Positions 40,824-50,833 of a stretch of DNA of 64,000 bases are shown piece after piece. Within the stretch, counting starts at the first letter, position 1. Each line of letters opens with the position of its first letter. The stretch spans positions 558,001 to 622,000 of the forward strand of contig NZ_AP027364.1 in the NCBI RefSeq assembly GCF_030295975.1. Direction: 5' to 3'. The stretch comes from Thalassotalea atypica (GTDB lineage: Bacteria; Pseudomonadota; Gammaproteobacteria; Enterobacterales; Alteromonadaceae). The notes beneath the pieces were generated by a model. It was not told where the DNA came from, ran no database searches, and saw only the letters and a list, made by a program, of their open reading frames with translations. The translations under genes were made by a program, and so were the position numbers.

Positions 40824-42965
40824 ATGACCGTGTATAAGTGTAAAAATTGGACGTTCGTTCCTGATAGCCAAGAAATAATCTACGCAGACGGGCGAAAAGC
40901 GCAGCTTCCTTCTCGGTTAAATTCCTGTTTACTCTCGCTTATAACGAGTGCGGGCAAAACCGTGAGTTATGATGAACTACTGTTGAAGGTGTGGGGAACA
41001 ACGCACAAAGATGCCAGCACAATATCTTCGGTTATTTCGGAAATCAGAAAATTGGTTGGCTGCGGCAATGACGGTCAGAAAATAATAGTTACCTTACCAA
41101 AGCGAGGTTATCGTTTTACGCAACCTGTAGAGGTTGTCGATGCGGAAGTGGTTTCTGAACCCCCTAAAACCAACCAGCCAAAAAGCACATCCACCACACC
41201 TGAGTTATTGGATAAAAGTGAAGCGGGCAAAGAAACACAAAATGGCAAAGAAAGCACTGAACCGTCAGTCATAGCGGTTAGAACAGAAAAAAGCACATGG
41301 AAATGGTTAGTTATTGTCTTAACCATTATCGCTTTGTTACTGGCTGTAAATACTGCTTTAAACTTAACCGAAAACACACAAGTCAGCCAATCTTATAGTG
41401 ATTTTGAAGTGCTTTCCCATGAGGTTGGTAGAGAAGATGAATTTGATGTCAGTAACGATGGTCGTTGGCTAGTTTATGTGAATAAGGCACCTAATGTTAA
41501 ACCGTCTTTAGTGGTTAAAGAATTAAGCACTGGAAGAACTCAGCAACTGGTTGCTAAAGATAACCACTACTTCGGCTCTCCTACATTTTCTCGTGATGTC
41601 ACACAAATTGTTTTTCACAAGCAAACTTTGGATGAATGTGAAGTTTGGTTAGCAGATTTCAGTTCTTTTCACCTTGATTCAAATAATACAAGAAAGCTCA
41701 CCGATTGCGGAAAGGGAGGGTTTTGGTCAACAACGGCTTTCTCAAAAGACGGCAATCATGTGTATTTTTCGAGAGCGAACTCATTAACAGATCCATTTAA
41801 GGTCTTTCAATTGGATTTAAGATCACTATTTGAACGCAGTATTACTTCACCTGCATCGTCTGGTCGAGGAGATTACGCTTTCTCATTGTCTCCTGATGGA
41901 AAGCTATTAGCTATTGTTCGAAATGTACTTTGGCAGGAAAGTCATATTCTAGTGCGCGATACATCAGGCAACCAAACAGAGAAAGTTGCCGAGTTGCCTT
42001 ACCTTATTGACAGGGTAGCCTGGTTGAGTAATGAAGAGTTAGTATATTGCGACAAGAACGACGAGCTTTGGTCTTATGAGCTTGTGACTAAACAGCAAAC
42101 CTCATTAGCTCAAATAGGTTTTTCATGTAACTATCCCGTAGTAGCAGCAGAGCAACTTTTCGCGATCAAAAAAGTAAGAATAAAAAATGCTATTTGGACA
42201 CTAAAAAAGGGGATTAACGATCCATTCACAATTCAACCGTTAATTGAAAGTCCATATTACGATTTCAATGCGATGTTTGGCGCTAACGACAGCCTGTATT
42301 TTATCTCTGATCGTTCGGGTGAAGAGAAACTCTGGCAAAAAACAGTGCAAGGGTTCAAACAGCATGAAGAAGTTCAATTACCGGCCAATGCTCGAGAGCT
42401 CGAATTCTCAATAGACACTAATAGTCTTTATGGTTTGTCACAGAAGCGCCTATTTCGTTATGACCTTGACCTAAACGAGCTTGAGTGGCTTTCAAAGAAA
42501 AAACACGAAGTATTCAACTTCAGTATTACAGATGATGGGCAGCTTATTTTTTCGGAAGGAAATAAGGAATATTGGACACTTAAGTCTCTCGATTTGTTTA
42601 CGCTTAAAATATCAGCTTTAAATCTCAACGCATTTTCTGCTCGACAATCTAACGGCCAGCTATATTTTACTAAATTTCATGACAAAGGGCTTTGGAAAAA
42701 GGATTTGCAAACAGGTGTGATTACGAAGGTCTTTGAAAACATCAACATTAAGTTTAATACGTTTTGGGATATCTGGAATAACGAAAAATTAATCTGGGCT
42801 ACCGATAACAAGTTCAACATATTTGATTTAAACACGGGGCATTTGGTGAGTGATGAATTAACTTATCAAGGACATGTGGGGTTTTTAAAATGTAGTTCCG
42901 ACAGATTAATGTGTACTTTTTCTTTTAGAGAAAATGACGAGTCCGAAATTATTAAATTTAAATAG
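40824..42965 (+). CDS. CadC-type membrane regulator with periplasmic beta-propeller
   Basis: The 713-residue one-component sensor has a cytoplasmic winged-helix OmpR/PhoB-type DNA-binding domain (about 1-105, LLLKVWGTTHKDASTISSVIS and LPKRGYRFTQPV). A charged linker and one transmembrane segment follow (about 159-180, WKWLVIVLTIIALLLAVNTA), then a large periplasmic domain (about 200-713) made of TolB/WD40-like propeller repeats, for example FDVSNDGRWLVYVN, SPTFSRDVTQIVFHK, FSLSPDGKLLAI. The wiring is that of CadC/ToxR regulators with an unknown periplasmic signal. The S41 protease gene begins shortly after it, so the pair may act together. Confidence 0.88.
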   Translation: MTVYKCKNWTFVPDSQEIIYADGRKAQLPSRLNSCLLSLITSAGKTVSYDELLLKVWGTTHKDASTISSVISEIRKLVGCGNDGQKIIVTLPKRGYRFTQPVEVVDAEVVSEPPKTNQPKSTSTTPELLDKSEAGKETQNGKESTEPSVIAVRTEKSTWKWLVIVLTIIALLLAVNTALNLTENTQVSQSYSDFEVLSHEVGREDEFDVSNDGRWLVYVNKAPNVKPSLVVKELSTGRTQQLVAKDNHYFGSPTFSRDVTQIVFHKQTLDECEVWLADFSSFHLDSNNTRKLTDCGKGGFWSTTAFSKDGNHVYFSRANSLTDPFKVFQLDLRSLFERSITSPASSGRGDYAFSLSPDGKLLAIVRNVLWQESHILVRDTSGNQTEKVAELPYLIDRVAWLSNEELVYCDKNDELWSYELVTKQQTSLAQIGFSCNYPVVAAEQLFAIKKVRIKNAIWTLKKGINDPFTIQPLIESPYYDFNAMFGANDSLYFISDRSGEEKLWQKTVQGFKQHEEVQLPANARELEFSIDTNSLYGLSQKRLFRYDLDLNELEWLSKKKHEVFNFSITDDGQLIFSEGNKEYWTLKSLDLFTLKISALNLNAFSARQSNGQLYFTKFHDKGLWKKDLQTGVITKVFENINIKFNTFWDIWNNEKLIWATDNKFNIFDLNTGHLVSDELTYQGHVGFLKCSSDRLMCTFSFRENDESEIIKFK

Positions 42966-43103
42966 AAAGATAAGGTGTTGATATTAAATAAAAATAAAAA
43001 AACCAAAAATAACCAAGGATTTTCCAAAGCTTTTATTGAAGTATTTGATGTTCATTTCTTTACTCTTTCCGTAAATGAAATAAATGACCAATCAAGGACT
43101 GTC

Positions 43104-44453
43104 ATGAACAAATATATAATACTAATTCTTCTTGTTTGCTTAAGCCTTTTTCAAAAGAGCGCTAATGCACAAGAGTACTTAAATACCCTATTGCAGCCAG
43201 AGCAGGTAAGTGAAGATCTTGAACAGTGGTTAACCTTTTTAAATAAAACTCACCCTCAACTTTCGTATACCGTGGACAATGTTGATGCTTTTCATGCGGA
43301 CGTCGAAAAACTCAAAGCCAGCATTACTCAGCCCATTTCAATATTGGAGCTTTGGCGGCATGTATCGGTATTTAATAGTGTTTTGAGTGACGGTCACACC
43401 GTCATAAATTTACCCAAAATAAAAACACTAGCAAATCAACACGTCAAAAATGGCGGTGGACTATTTCCATTCGAGGTCGTTTTTAGAAACGATAAACTGA
43501 TCATAAAATCACAAATCAATGGTGAGGCGACAGCATATAGAGGGAATGAAATCACTCATATCAACGGTGTTAACACCAGTAAATTCATCGCGCCTTTGTT
43601 AAAGCGAACCAATGGGGATAGTGTGCTGTTTAGGAGGGCATTATTACAAAGACGATTAGCAGAATATATATGGCTGTATTACGGAGAAATTGATTCATTC
43701 GTTTTAACACTGAATAAATACGGCCAACAGCAAATCAAAACATTTGCAGCCAGTCATGATGAATTTAATCTTGATGATAATTTCGAGGAGCAATTTTCAT
43801 TTGAAATATTGGACAAAAATAGTGCTTTATTAACGCTAAATACCTTCAGTTGGGGCGCTGAATATAAGCGTGTCATTGACTTTCTGCACCAATCTTTTTC
43901 ACAAATAGCACAAAACAAGATAGATCACCTTATTATAGATATTCGTGAAAATGGCGGTGGTGACGATGTCATTTGGATTGACGGTATCTTGCCTTATCTC
44001 GCTGATAAGAAATGGAGAACAGGCAGCAAGTACAAAGCCAAAATCATAGAAGGTCGTGCGGACGAGGGAGAGACAATCGGCGATGTTGTTGAAGGCGAAA
44101 ACAGCTTTCGAGAGCTCGACCCGAAAGTGAATAAATTTACAGGTGATGTTTCGGTCTTAATTAGCTCTTTTACTTATTCATCATCTATATTATTTGCAAA
44201 TGTCATCCAAGACCATCAGTTTGGTCAACTGGTCGGCGAACGTACCGGAGGGAAAAGTGGCCAGACTGGAGGCACGCAATTTAAGAGCCTTAAACATTCA
44301 AACTTAAGCGTGGTCAGCCCTTTCTTTTACCTTGAAAGACCCAAAGGTGGTGAAAACCATATGTCAGTAACCCCTGATATTGAAATTAATTATGACAAAA
44401 CCATACCAGAGCAATTGGTAAATAAATTACTCAACCAACGAAACGTTAACTAA
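43104..44453 (+). CDS. S41 family tail-specific peptidase, exported
   Basis: With start ATG 43104 (AAGGA upstream) the 449-residue product has a signal peptide (MNKYIILILLVCLSLFQKSANA). The frame stays open 43 codons upstream, but those codons look non-coding. The C-terminal peptidase domain has SDGHTVINLP with the candidate histidine, HLIIDIRENGGGDDVIWID typical of S41, and the nucleophile serine region VLISSFTYSSSILFA. It lies 138 bases after the propeller regulator on the same strand. Periplasmic or surface proteolysis is likely; the substrate is unknown. Confidence 0.86.
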   Translation: MNKYIILILLVCLSLFQKSANAQEYLNTLLQPEQVSEDLEQWLTFLNKTHPQLSYTVDNVDAFHADVEKLKASITQPISILELWRHVSVFNSVLSDGHTVINLPKIKTLANQHVKNGGGLFPFEVVFRNDKLIIKSQINGEATAYRGNEITHINGVNTSKFIAPLLKRTNGDSVLFRRALLQRRLAEYIWLYYGEIDSFVLTLNKYGQQQIKTFAASHDEFNLDDNFEEQFSFEILDKNSALLTLNTFSWGAEYKRVIDFLHQSFSQIAQNKIDHLIIDIRENGGGDDVIWIDGILPYLADKKWRTGSKYKAKIIEGRADEGETIGDVVEGENSFRELDPKVNKFTGDVSVLISSFTYSSSILFANVIQDHQFGQLVGERTGGKSGQTGGTQFKSLKHSNLSVVSPFFYLERPKGGENHMSVTPDIEINYDKTIPEQLVNKLLNQRNVN

Positions 44454-44623
44454 CTCATCAATGTGAAAGTAACTTTAAAGTGCACAGTTTAATTCTTAAT
44501 TGGTAGGAATGAGTTGTGTCACTTTAGAGCCGCAACAAACGCAGGTTTATTTGTTAATCAGTGAGTAACACTCGACTTTTCTAAGCTCTTTTTAATGAGC
44601 TAAGCATTTCTCTATTTTTAAAT

Positions 44624-44647
44624 AGATTCACCCAAGCTGGTGAATCT
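44624..44647. repeat. Perfect inverted repeat (hairpin or operator)
   Basis: AGATTCACC (44624-44632) and GGTGAATCT (44639-44647) flank CAAGCT. No T-run follows, so it may be an operator-type dyad or an RNA stem rather than a terminator. Confidence 0.5.
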
Positions 44648-44796
44648 GTTCGGGAGTGATATTTGCGATTGAAATAAATCAACACCTTAATATTTGAGAT
44701 CAGAATATAAATGTTAAGAATTTCTCGACGAATTGATAATCCGGAAAATTAATGGCGGTTAAGTGCCAAGAGTGGAAGCTAAAATTTTTATTATAG

Positions 44797-44931
44797 TTAT
44801 TTATCATCGCGCTTTAATTTTATAACATCTTCAAATTTCGATGCTCTATATTTCAACTTTTCAATATAGTTTTTATCTTGATAAACTATTCCCGAAAAGC
44901 TGCTTGTTGAGTCATTCACTTCAAATAGCAT
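44797..44931 (-). CDS. Small ORF on the minus strand (44 aa)
   Basis: ATG at 44931 has GGAG eight bases upstream on the minus strand and the frame reads to TAA 44797-44799, giving a 44-residue product that starts MLFEVNDSTSSFSGIVYQDK and ends EDVIKLKRDDK. The frame is open further upstream (through QHLRIFIIYENLYICGVEL) to a TGA near 45036, and that extension also looks protein-like, so this may be the surviving 3' end of a longer gene rather than a native small gene. The family is not recognised. Confidence 0.42.
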   Translation of the reverse strand: MLFEVNDSTSSFSGIVYQDKNYIEKLKYRASKFEDVIKLKRDDK

Positions 44932-45173
44932 TAATTCCACTCCACATATATACAGGTTTTCATAAATTATGAAAATTCTTAAATGTTGTTTTCTGGGTTG
45001 TCGTTCAATTTTGATGATTTGTTTAAAATTTATGAGTCAGAAGTTACGAGAAAATCACGCTAAACGTCAAAAAATCACTAGAAAAATAAATTTCGACAAG
45101 TGACCGACAACGTTAGTGTTATTGAGTTAAGATATTGACAAGACATTGAGGTCAGTTGAACACATAAAAAACA

Positions 45174-47012
45174 ATGCGTTATAGATTTAATGAATTTGAA
45201 TTTGATAGTGAGACTATACTACTAACTCACAATGGCGTAACACAGGCCATTCGTAATAGCGAAGCCAAAGTACTTGCATTATTACTTGCACAAGCTGATA
45301 ACGTCTTAAACAAAGAGGATATTCTTTCTCATGTTTGGCAACATAAGATTGTATCTGAACAGGTTGTTTTTCAAAACATCAGTAACTTAAGAAACCGTTT
45401 CGGTAACAACGCCATTAAGACTTTTCCCAAGCGTGGCTACCAATGGCAACTTCACACGGAAGTTGTTACACCTGAAATTCAGTATCCAACCGATAATGAA
45501 AATTCACAAAAAGCACTTAAATTATCACCACAATCTCACTTTTCGACATCAGCTAAAAAGCAACCTTTTTGGCGACTTGCAATATTAGTCGGTCTTTTTG
45601 TTATTACAGTCGGCGTTTTTTCCTCACAAAATAAGCTCAAGCCAGAAAGTACAGAATCAGTGATTAAATTGGCTTATATTCCAATCACTGAGCATAATAA
45701 TAAAACGCAAGCTAATCATGAAAGTATCAAACTTAATGATAATACTGTCTTTGATTTCACCGAATTAACTCATATCACTACTGAAAAATTCGAAGATTTA
45801 GCGGAAATAGAATACCCAAAATTGTCTAACACTCATCCATTTATATTAATGGGTAAATTTCGTACTCATCAGCAAAAAAACTATCTAGATTTTACGTTAA
45901 AAGGGCCTGCTAGTGATTGGCACGGCCAACTATCTAATTCATCAAAACAAGAGATTATTCAGCACCTGAAACAGCATTTAAGTCAACAGGTTATATATGA
46001 TCTTATCAGTAAGGCTCAACCGCCTGAAGTAAGACAAGCCAAGTTATCAATTGCTCATCAAACATCACCAAAAGATCTTATCATTCTCAGAGAGCTTAGT
46101 ATTTCCTACTTTATGACAAACGAGCTAGAAAAAGCGATGGCGATGGCCGATAAACTGATCCAACTTGCTCAACGGCAGAATATGCCGCAGCAAATGGGTA
46201 GAGCGTTGGCTTATCAGAGCAAAATATTAACAAGAATGAAGTTATTTGATTTAAGTGCTCAAAAGCTGAAATTAGCCATGGATCAATTTGAAAAAATAAA
46301 CGACTTAAAGTATCTAGCTCGTGCATGGTATTACCAAGCTTGGTTAGATGATCAACATAATAATTACGCTGCGATGAAAGCTAGCTTATTAAAATCAGCG
46401 CAACTTGCCTTTGATGCTCAAAATAAACTTGGCGAAATAGACACGCTTATTCACTTGGCTGGCAAGGCCCATTATTACCAAAAAGAAGAGGATAAATATT
46501 TTTATTTACAACAAGCTGAAGATAAAATAACAGCGTACCAGTTGCCTAATTATCACTTAGCCAAAATTTCTTATCGTTATGCCACTTTTGCTCAAGCTGC
46601 CTCGGAAAAAGAGCCGCACCTAAAACAAGTGCTCAAACTTACTGAATTGGCACCAGAAAACTGGGTAGCACAGTCTAGTAGAAGAAAATTAGTACAATAT
46701 TATATAGCCCAAGATCGGCTTGAAGAGGCCCAAGCTTTAATTGACCAAGCCACCTCAGACAACAGTAATAACTCATATTTAAAAACCTTAATGGCACAAG
46801 CAAAACAGCAAACTAATGAAATGATCAGTCAGGCCCAGCGTACCTTCGAACAGGCGCAGCTGGCAGGAGAACGATCACTGAGCTTAGATGTTGCTCTTCT
46901 TTTATGTAACCAAGAGGTAAACTGTGATTTTTATTCTCAGTACATTAATGATAATGCAACGGAACACTGGCGAAGCGCTAATGAAATAAAGCAGCTTACA
47001 CTTAACCTCTAA
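45174..47012 (+). CDS. CadC-type membrane regulator with TPR-like periplasmic domain
   Basis: The 612-residue protein has an N-terminal winged-helix DNA-binding domain (about 1-95, ILSHVWQHKIVSEQVVFQNIS and FPKRGYQWQLH). One transmembrane segment follows (about 130-149, PFWRLAILVGLFVITVGVF). A periplasmic region (about 180-612) of tetratricopeptide-like helical repeats includes ELSISYFMTNELEKAMAMAD, AWYYQAWLDDQHNNYAAM and REKLVQ-like helices. It resembles the propeller regulator to its left in layout but not in the periplasmic sensor. The signal and target genes are unknown. Confidence 0.85.
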   Translation: MRYRFNEFEFDSETILLTHNGVTQAIRNSEAKVLALLLAQADNVLNKEDILSHVWQHKIVSEQVVFQNISNLRNRFGNNAIKTFPKRGYQWQLHTEVVTPEIQYPTDNENSQKALKLSPQSHFSTSAKKQPFWRLAILVGLFVITVGVFSSQNKLKPESTESVIKLAYIPITEHNNKTQANHESIKLNDNTVFDFTELTHITTEKFEDLAEIEYPKLSNTHPFILMGKFRTHQQKNYLDFTLKGPASDWHGQLSNSSKQEIIQHLKQHLSQQVIYDLISKAQPPEVRQAKLSIAHQTSPKDLIILRELSISYFMTNELEKAMAMADKLIQLAQRQNMPQQMGRALAYQSKILTRMKLFDLSAQKLKLAMDQFEKINDLKYLARAWYYQAWLDDQHNNYAAMKASLLKSAQLAFDAQNKLGEIDTLIHLAGKAHYYQKEEDKYFYLQQAEDKITAYQLPNYHLAKISYRYATFAQAASEKEPHLKQVLKLTELAPENWVAQSSRRKLVQYYIAQDRLEEAQALIDQATSDNSNNSYLKTLMAQAKQQTNEMISQAQRTFEQAQLAGERSLSLDVALLLCNQEVNCDFYSQYINDNATEHWRSANEIKQLTLNL

Positions 47013-47031
47013 TAAGGCGGTTATTTTTATA

Positions 47032-47084
47032 ACTAAAGGTGGCCACCACTACGTAGATTAATACGCAGCGGACACACCTTTAGT
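47032..47084. terminator. Inverted repeat between convergent genes
   Basis: ACTAAAGGTG (47032-47041) and CACCTTTAGT (47075-47084) are perfectly complementary with a 33-base loop, in the 73-base gap between the two converging stops. It could end either transcript, but T-runs are absent. Confidence 0.4.
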
Positions 47085-47085
47085 A

Positions 47086-48537
47086 TTACATATTGGCTTC
47101 ATAGACCTTATTCATCATTTCAACAGAGATATTGTTATTACGGTGGTGTCCAACAATTCGGTTGAACTTAAGTTGCTTGCTCCGAACAAAATCAATAAAG
47201 GTTTTGCTGTAACTTGGCACTACTTTAGGAATGCTATTATCGAATGCAACGTCAAGGAAGTCTGCTTGATAGATAATGCCGCTGTTCTTAAAATAAACAA
47301 AACTTTGTCGTTTAGAGTGGGTATTTTCTAATACATAAAAGCGTGCATCGTCAATTGCTTGCTCATGTTTAATAGTGTGGAATTTGAATCTAGCAATGTC
47401 ATCGGCAAATTGAGGATAGGCTTTGATGGCTGCGATACTATAGGCATCGGCATAGATTTTAATACCTCGTTTAGCATAGGCGGGCAGACCCTCAATATGA
47501 TCACTATGAGGATGGGTCACATAGACAGAAGTGATGCTCTTATGCGGAAACTTGCCTAGGATTAGCTTAATAGTTTCCTCTGCAAATTCAGGACTGATGG
47601 GGGCGCCAAAAACCATAATTTCATCACCGTTGACTTTAAATAATGTGTTACGCCAGGCTGAAGCATCAGTTACAAGATAAAGATCTGGTGCAATTTTTTT
47701 TGCTACTAATGTTTCGTCAAGCTCAGGAATTATGGGTCCAAATTCTTGTGGAATTTCAAACCGGGCTGGGTCAATTTCCTTAAGAATATGCAATTGGCCA
47801 ATGCGGTGGATAAAACTAGGTCTGGTATCACCACCATAATATTTAAAAATAGCCCGGGCAAAGGTTATACCATTACTGGTTTGATAATCATCATAAAGAA
47901 ATATTTTTTTCTGAGATTTATTGTTAATGGATACAAGCCGTAATGGATTGTCTTTAAATGCATAATCGATGATAGTATCCTCAGAAACCGTGTGTGTGAG
48001 GGTTGTTTGCCGAGATAATTTGTCTTGATGAAGCTTGATGGTTGTCGCAATATTATTTTCCTCAAGTAAAGGTGTTACCGCAAGAAAATCGACATTCATG
48101 AAAACAAAGCCTTTCTTTTCCTCAAAGCTATCCATACTTTGCCTTAGAATACCTTTGCCTAAACCTAGACCATTCCTATCGTAGAACAAACTTTCAGTAT
48201 CATTTTGAAATTCGATCCTATTAAATGTCTTACCATCAGGAAAATGATGTATATCATTTTCTACAAAATGCTCTTTTACTAAATCTATTTCAACCATTCT
48301 TAATGACATGTACCTTTCTGGTGTCTGATAGTCCCAAGCTTGATAGGGACTTCCTCCGCCCAAGTAGTGATAATTAAGTGAGAATACCTCAAGTTGCGGT
48401 GCTTTTTGATAATGCGTTTTCAGCTTGGAGATAAAATCTTCAACTTCTCCTGCTGCAACTTTTAGTGTCGGTATTGTGAATAATGTTATGCAAGCAAATG
48501 CAAAGATAAGTGAATAACGTGACAAGTGAACCTTCAT
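47086..48537 (-). CDS. Exported metallo-beta-lactamase fold hydrolase
   Basis: The 483-residue protein has a signal peptide (SLIFAFACITLFTIPTLKVAA). An N-terminal domain (about 30-275) of unknown type is followed by a C-terminal metallo-beta-lactamase fold (about 280-475). The zinc motif HPHSDH has H342, H344, D346 and H347; further metal ligands are harder to place. The layout is that of periplasmic MBL hydrolases in Alteromonadales with unknown substrate. It is convergent with the TPR regulator and lies well upstream of, and divergent to, cysJ. Confidence 0.85.
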   Translation of the reverse strand: MKVHLSRYSLIFAFACITLFTIPTLKVAAGEVEDFISKLKTHYQKAPQLEVFSLNYHYLGGGSPYQAWDYQTPERYMSLRMVEIDLVKEHFVENDIHHFPDGKTFNRIEFQNDTESLFYDRNGLGLGKGILRQSMDSFEEKKGFVFMNVDFLAVTPLLEENNIATTIKLHQDKLSRQTTLTHTVSEDTIIDYAFKDNPLRLVSINNKSQKKIFLYDDYQTSNGITFARAIFKYYGGDTRPSFIHRIGQLHILKEIDPARFEIPQEFGPIIPELDETLVAKKIAPDLYLVTDASAWRNTLFKVNGDEIMVFGAPISPEFAEETIKLILGKFPHKSITSVYVTHPHSDHIEGLPAYAKRGIKIYADAYSIAAIKAYPQFADDIARFKFHTIKHEQAIDDARFYVLENTHSKRQSFVYFKNSGIIYQADFLDVAFDNSIPKVVPSYSKTFIDFVRSKQLKFNRIVGHHRNNNISVEMMNKVYEANM

Positions 48538-48994
48538 CGATAACTCCCTAGTTTTAAGTTACCGACACAATATGAAAATTAATCATAGAGGTCTTATCAA
48601 AAACATATCAATGTAGATATATAAACTTTTGATAGATGTATATCATTGTTTTTAATCAGAAATGCATTGAACGTGATTATTTATTGAAAAACAACTTTAG
48701 GCTAAGAAGTGCCTAGATTATTGGTGTCGATTCATATTGAGTGAAACATATATTTAGGTCTGCTTATCAATCTAGAATTGCCTATGATTATTTCTCTAGA
48801 CATGAGAATTTTAGCCAGAGTTGAGAATATCCGAGAAAACTCTAATTCCCGAATAGATTCTCCATATTAGTCTCAAGCACATTTTCTAAAATCTTCTATT
48901 CGTTTTTGGAATAAAAAATCATTTTCTATTCTTTTTAATGTTGTTCTGTATTGTCTATCCTTGTCACATTATTCAAATGGGCGAAGTATCCGTT
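48538..48994. other. Divergent intergenic region upstream of cysJIH (457 bases)
   Basis: AT-rich spacer holding the promoters of the MBL gene (minus) and cysJIH (plus). TTCTATTC occurs twice, at 48894-48901 and 48924-48931, with GGAATA between; this could be a regulator site, but CysB is not assigned on sequence. No small ORF with a convincing ribosome-binding site was found. Confidence 0.5.
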
Positions 48995-50833
48995 ATGTTG
49001 CCAGAACAGAAAAATTTAAACTCAGCACAGCCATCAACGGCTTTAGATGCTAATCAATTGCAGCAGTTACAGCAATTAACCAATGGCTATTCTCCATTGC
49101 AACTAGCGTGGGCAAGCGGCTACTTGGCTGCGAAAAGTGAAATCAGCCCCGTTGCAAGTGCGGTTTCAGCTGCAACCCAGCCCGTTGTAAGCTCCATATT
49201 AACCATTTTGTTTGCCTCTCAAACGGGTAACGCCAAAGGTGTAGCGAGTAAATTAGCTGATGCGGCGAAACAAGCAGGTATAACGGTTAACTTAAAGAAC
49301 GTTGCTGATTACAAGCCTAAATCCTTAAAGTCTGAAACGCATTTATTAATCGTTGCCAGTACGAATGGTGAAGGCGAGCCACCTGATGATGCGTTGGAAT
49401 TCCACGAATTCCTGCACGGAAAAAAGGCCCCTAAACTAGCGAACTTAAAGTACAGCGTATTAGCGTTAGGTGACAGTAGTTATGAATTTTTCTGCCAAAC
49501 AGGTAAAGAATTTGACGAGCGCTTGGCCGCGTTAGGTGCAACTCAAGTCTCAGCCCGGGTTGATTGTGACGTGGATTATGACGTTGACGCGAAAACGTGG
49601 TCAAACGACATTGTCGAGCACTTAAAAGGTGAGCTTACTGCAGAGTCACAAGAGCTGGCGCAAGTCGTTTCATTAGTGTCTGCAACAGCACCAGCAGGCG
49701 CTGCGAGCTTATACAGTAAACAAAACCCTTATGCTGCGCAGTTATTGGTCAGTCAAAAAATTACCGGTCGTGACTCTGCTAAAGACGTCAGACATATTGA
49801 GATTGATTTAGGTGAGTCTGGTTTAACTTATCAAGCAGGTGATGCCTTAGGTGTTTACTTTGATAACGATTCGGCACTAGTTGATGAGCTGCTTAATGTA
49901 TTGTCGTTAACAGGTGAGGAAGAAGTCAGCCTAGTCAAAGGTGAACAAACATTATCATTACCATTAAAAGCAGCATTGATTAGTGAGCTGGAGATTACTT
50001 TAACTGCGCCAAACTTTATTGATTTTTGGGCGAAAATTTCAGAAAGCCAAACGTTAGCTGACATTGCCAGTGACAAGAATAGTGCTCGTAAATACGCGGC
50101 AAATCACCAAATCGTGGATATTGTTAAAAGCGCTCCAGCAGTAATTGCCGCACAGGACTTTGTTGATGCGTTAAGAAAATTAACACCACGTTTATACTCT
50201 ATTGCCTCAAGCCAAGCGGAAGTGGAAGAAGAAGTGCACTTAACCGTTGGTCTAGTGAGCTATGACAATGAAGGTCAAACTCGAACTGGCGGTGCATCAG
50301 GGTTTTTGGCACAACGATTAGAAGAGGGCGGTGATGTTAAGGTGTTTATTGAACACAACGACAATTTCCGTTTGCCTCAAAACCCTGAAACGCCAGTGAT
50401 CATGATTGGCCCAGGTACAGGTGTTGCGCCGTTTAGAGCGTTCATGCAAGAACGTGAAGCCAATGATGCTACAGGTGATAACTGGATGTTTTTTGGCGAT
50501 CAAACCTTTGCGCAAGACTTCCTTTACCAAGTGGAATGGCAAAACTACCTTAAATCTGGCTTGTTAACTAAACTTGATGTTGCGTTTTCGCGTGATCAAG
50601 CTGAAAAAATATATGTACAAGATCGCCTAAAAGAAAATGCTCAAGATGTGTTTGCTTGGTTAGAAAGCGGCGCGCATTTATATATCTGTGGTGACGCCAA
50701 TCGAATGGCAAAAGATGTTCATCAAGCACTTGTTGATATTGTTATTGAGCAAGGGCAAAAAACGGAAGAACAAGCAGAAGACTACTTAAAATCATTACGC
50801 TCAGCTAAGCGTTATCAGAAGGATGTATATTAA
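48995..50833 (+). CDS. cysJ: Sulfite reductase (NADPH) flavoprotein alpha subunit
   Basis: CysJ passes electrons from NADPH via FAD and FMN to CysI in assimilatory sulfite reduction. From ATG 48995 the product is 612 residues: a flavodoxin domain (about 60-200, [19 protein letters not shown] and [12 protein letters not shown]), the FAD domain ([21 protein letters not shown]), and the NADPH domain ([34 protein letters not shown]). An upstream in-frame ATG at 48938 adds a Cys/Tyr-rich stretch that does not fit the family. Its TAA overlaps the cysI ATG by one base, so the two are coupled. Confidence 0.95.
   Translation: MLPEQKNLNSAQPSTALDANQLQQLQQLTNGYSPLQLAWASGYLAAKSEISPVASAVSAATQPVVSSILTILFASQTGNAKGVASKLADAAKQAGITVNLKNVADYKPKSLKSETHLLIVASTNGEGEPPDDALEFHEFLHGKKAPKLANLKYSVLALGDSSYEFFCQTGKEFDERLAALGATQVSARVDCDVDYDVDAKTWSNDIVEHLKGELTAESQELAQVVSLVSATAPAGAASLYSKQNPYAAQLLVSQKITGRDSAKDVRHIEIDLGESGLTYQAGDALGVYFDNDSALVDELLNVLSLTGEEEVSLVKGEQTLSLPLKAALISELEITLTAPNFIDFWAKISESQTLADIASDKNSARKYAANHQIVDIVKSAPAVIAAQDFVDALRKLTPRLYSIASSQAEVEEEVHLTVGLVSYDNEGQTRTGGASGFLAQRLEEGGDVKVFIEHNDNFRLPQNPETPVIMIGPGTGVAPFRAFMQEREANDATGDNWMFFGDQTFAQDFLYQVEWQNYLKSGLLTKLDVAFSRDQAEKIYVQDRLKENAQDVFAWLESGAHLYICGDANRMAKDVHQALVDIVIEQGQKTEEQAEDYLKSLRSAKRYQKDVY

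Larger units (their letters stand above)
44454..45173. other. Intergenic region between S41 protease and TPR regulator (720 bases)
   Basis: The longest gene-poor stretch in the window. It holds a perfect 9-base hairpin (AGATTCACC/GGTGAATCT, 44624-44647) and a minus-strand frame ending in a 44-residue ORF (44797-44931). The plus strand has no good ORF. The base composition is strongly AT-rich. Confidence 0.6.

Noticed and set aside
48894-48931. CysB site upstream of cysJ from repeated TTCTATTC
   Set aside because: The motif is suggestive but I cannot match it to an established CysB consensus from sequence alone.
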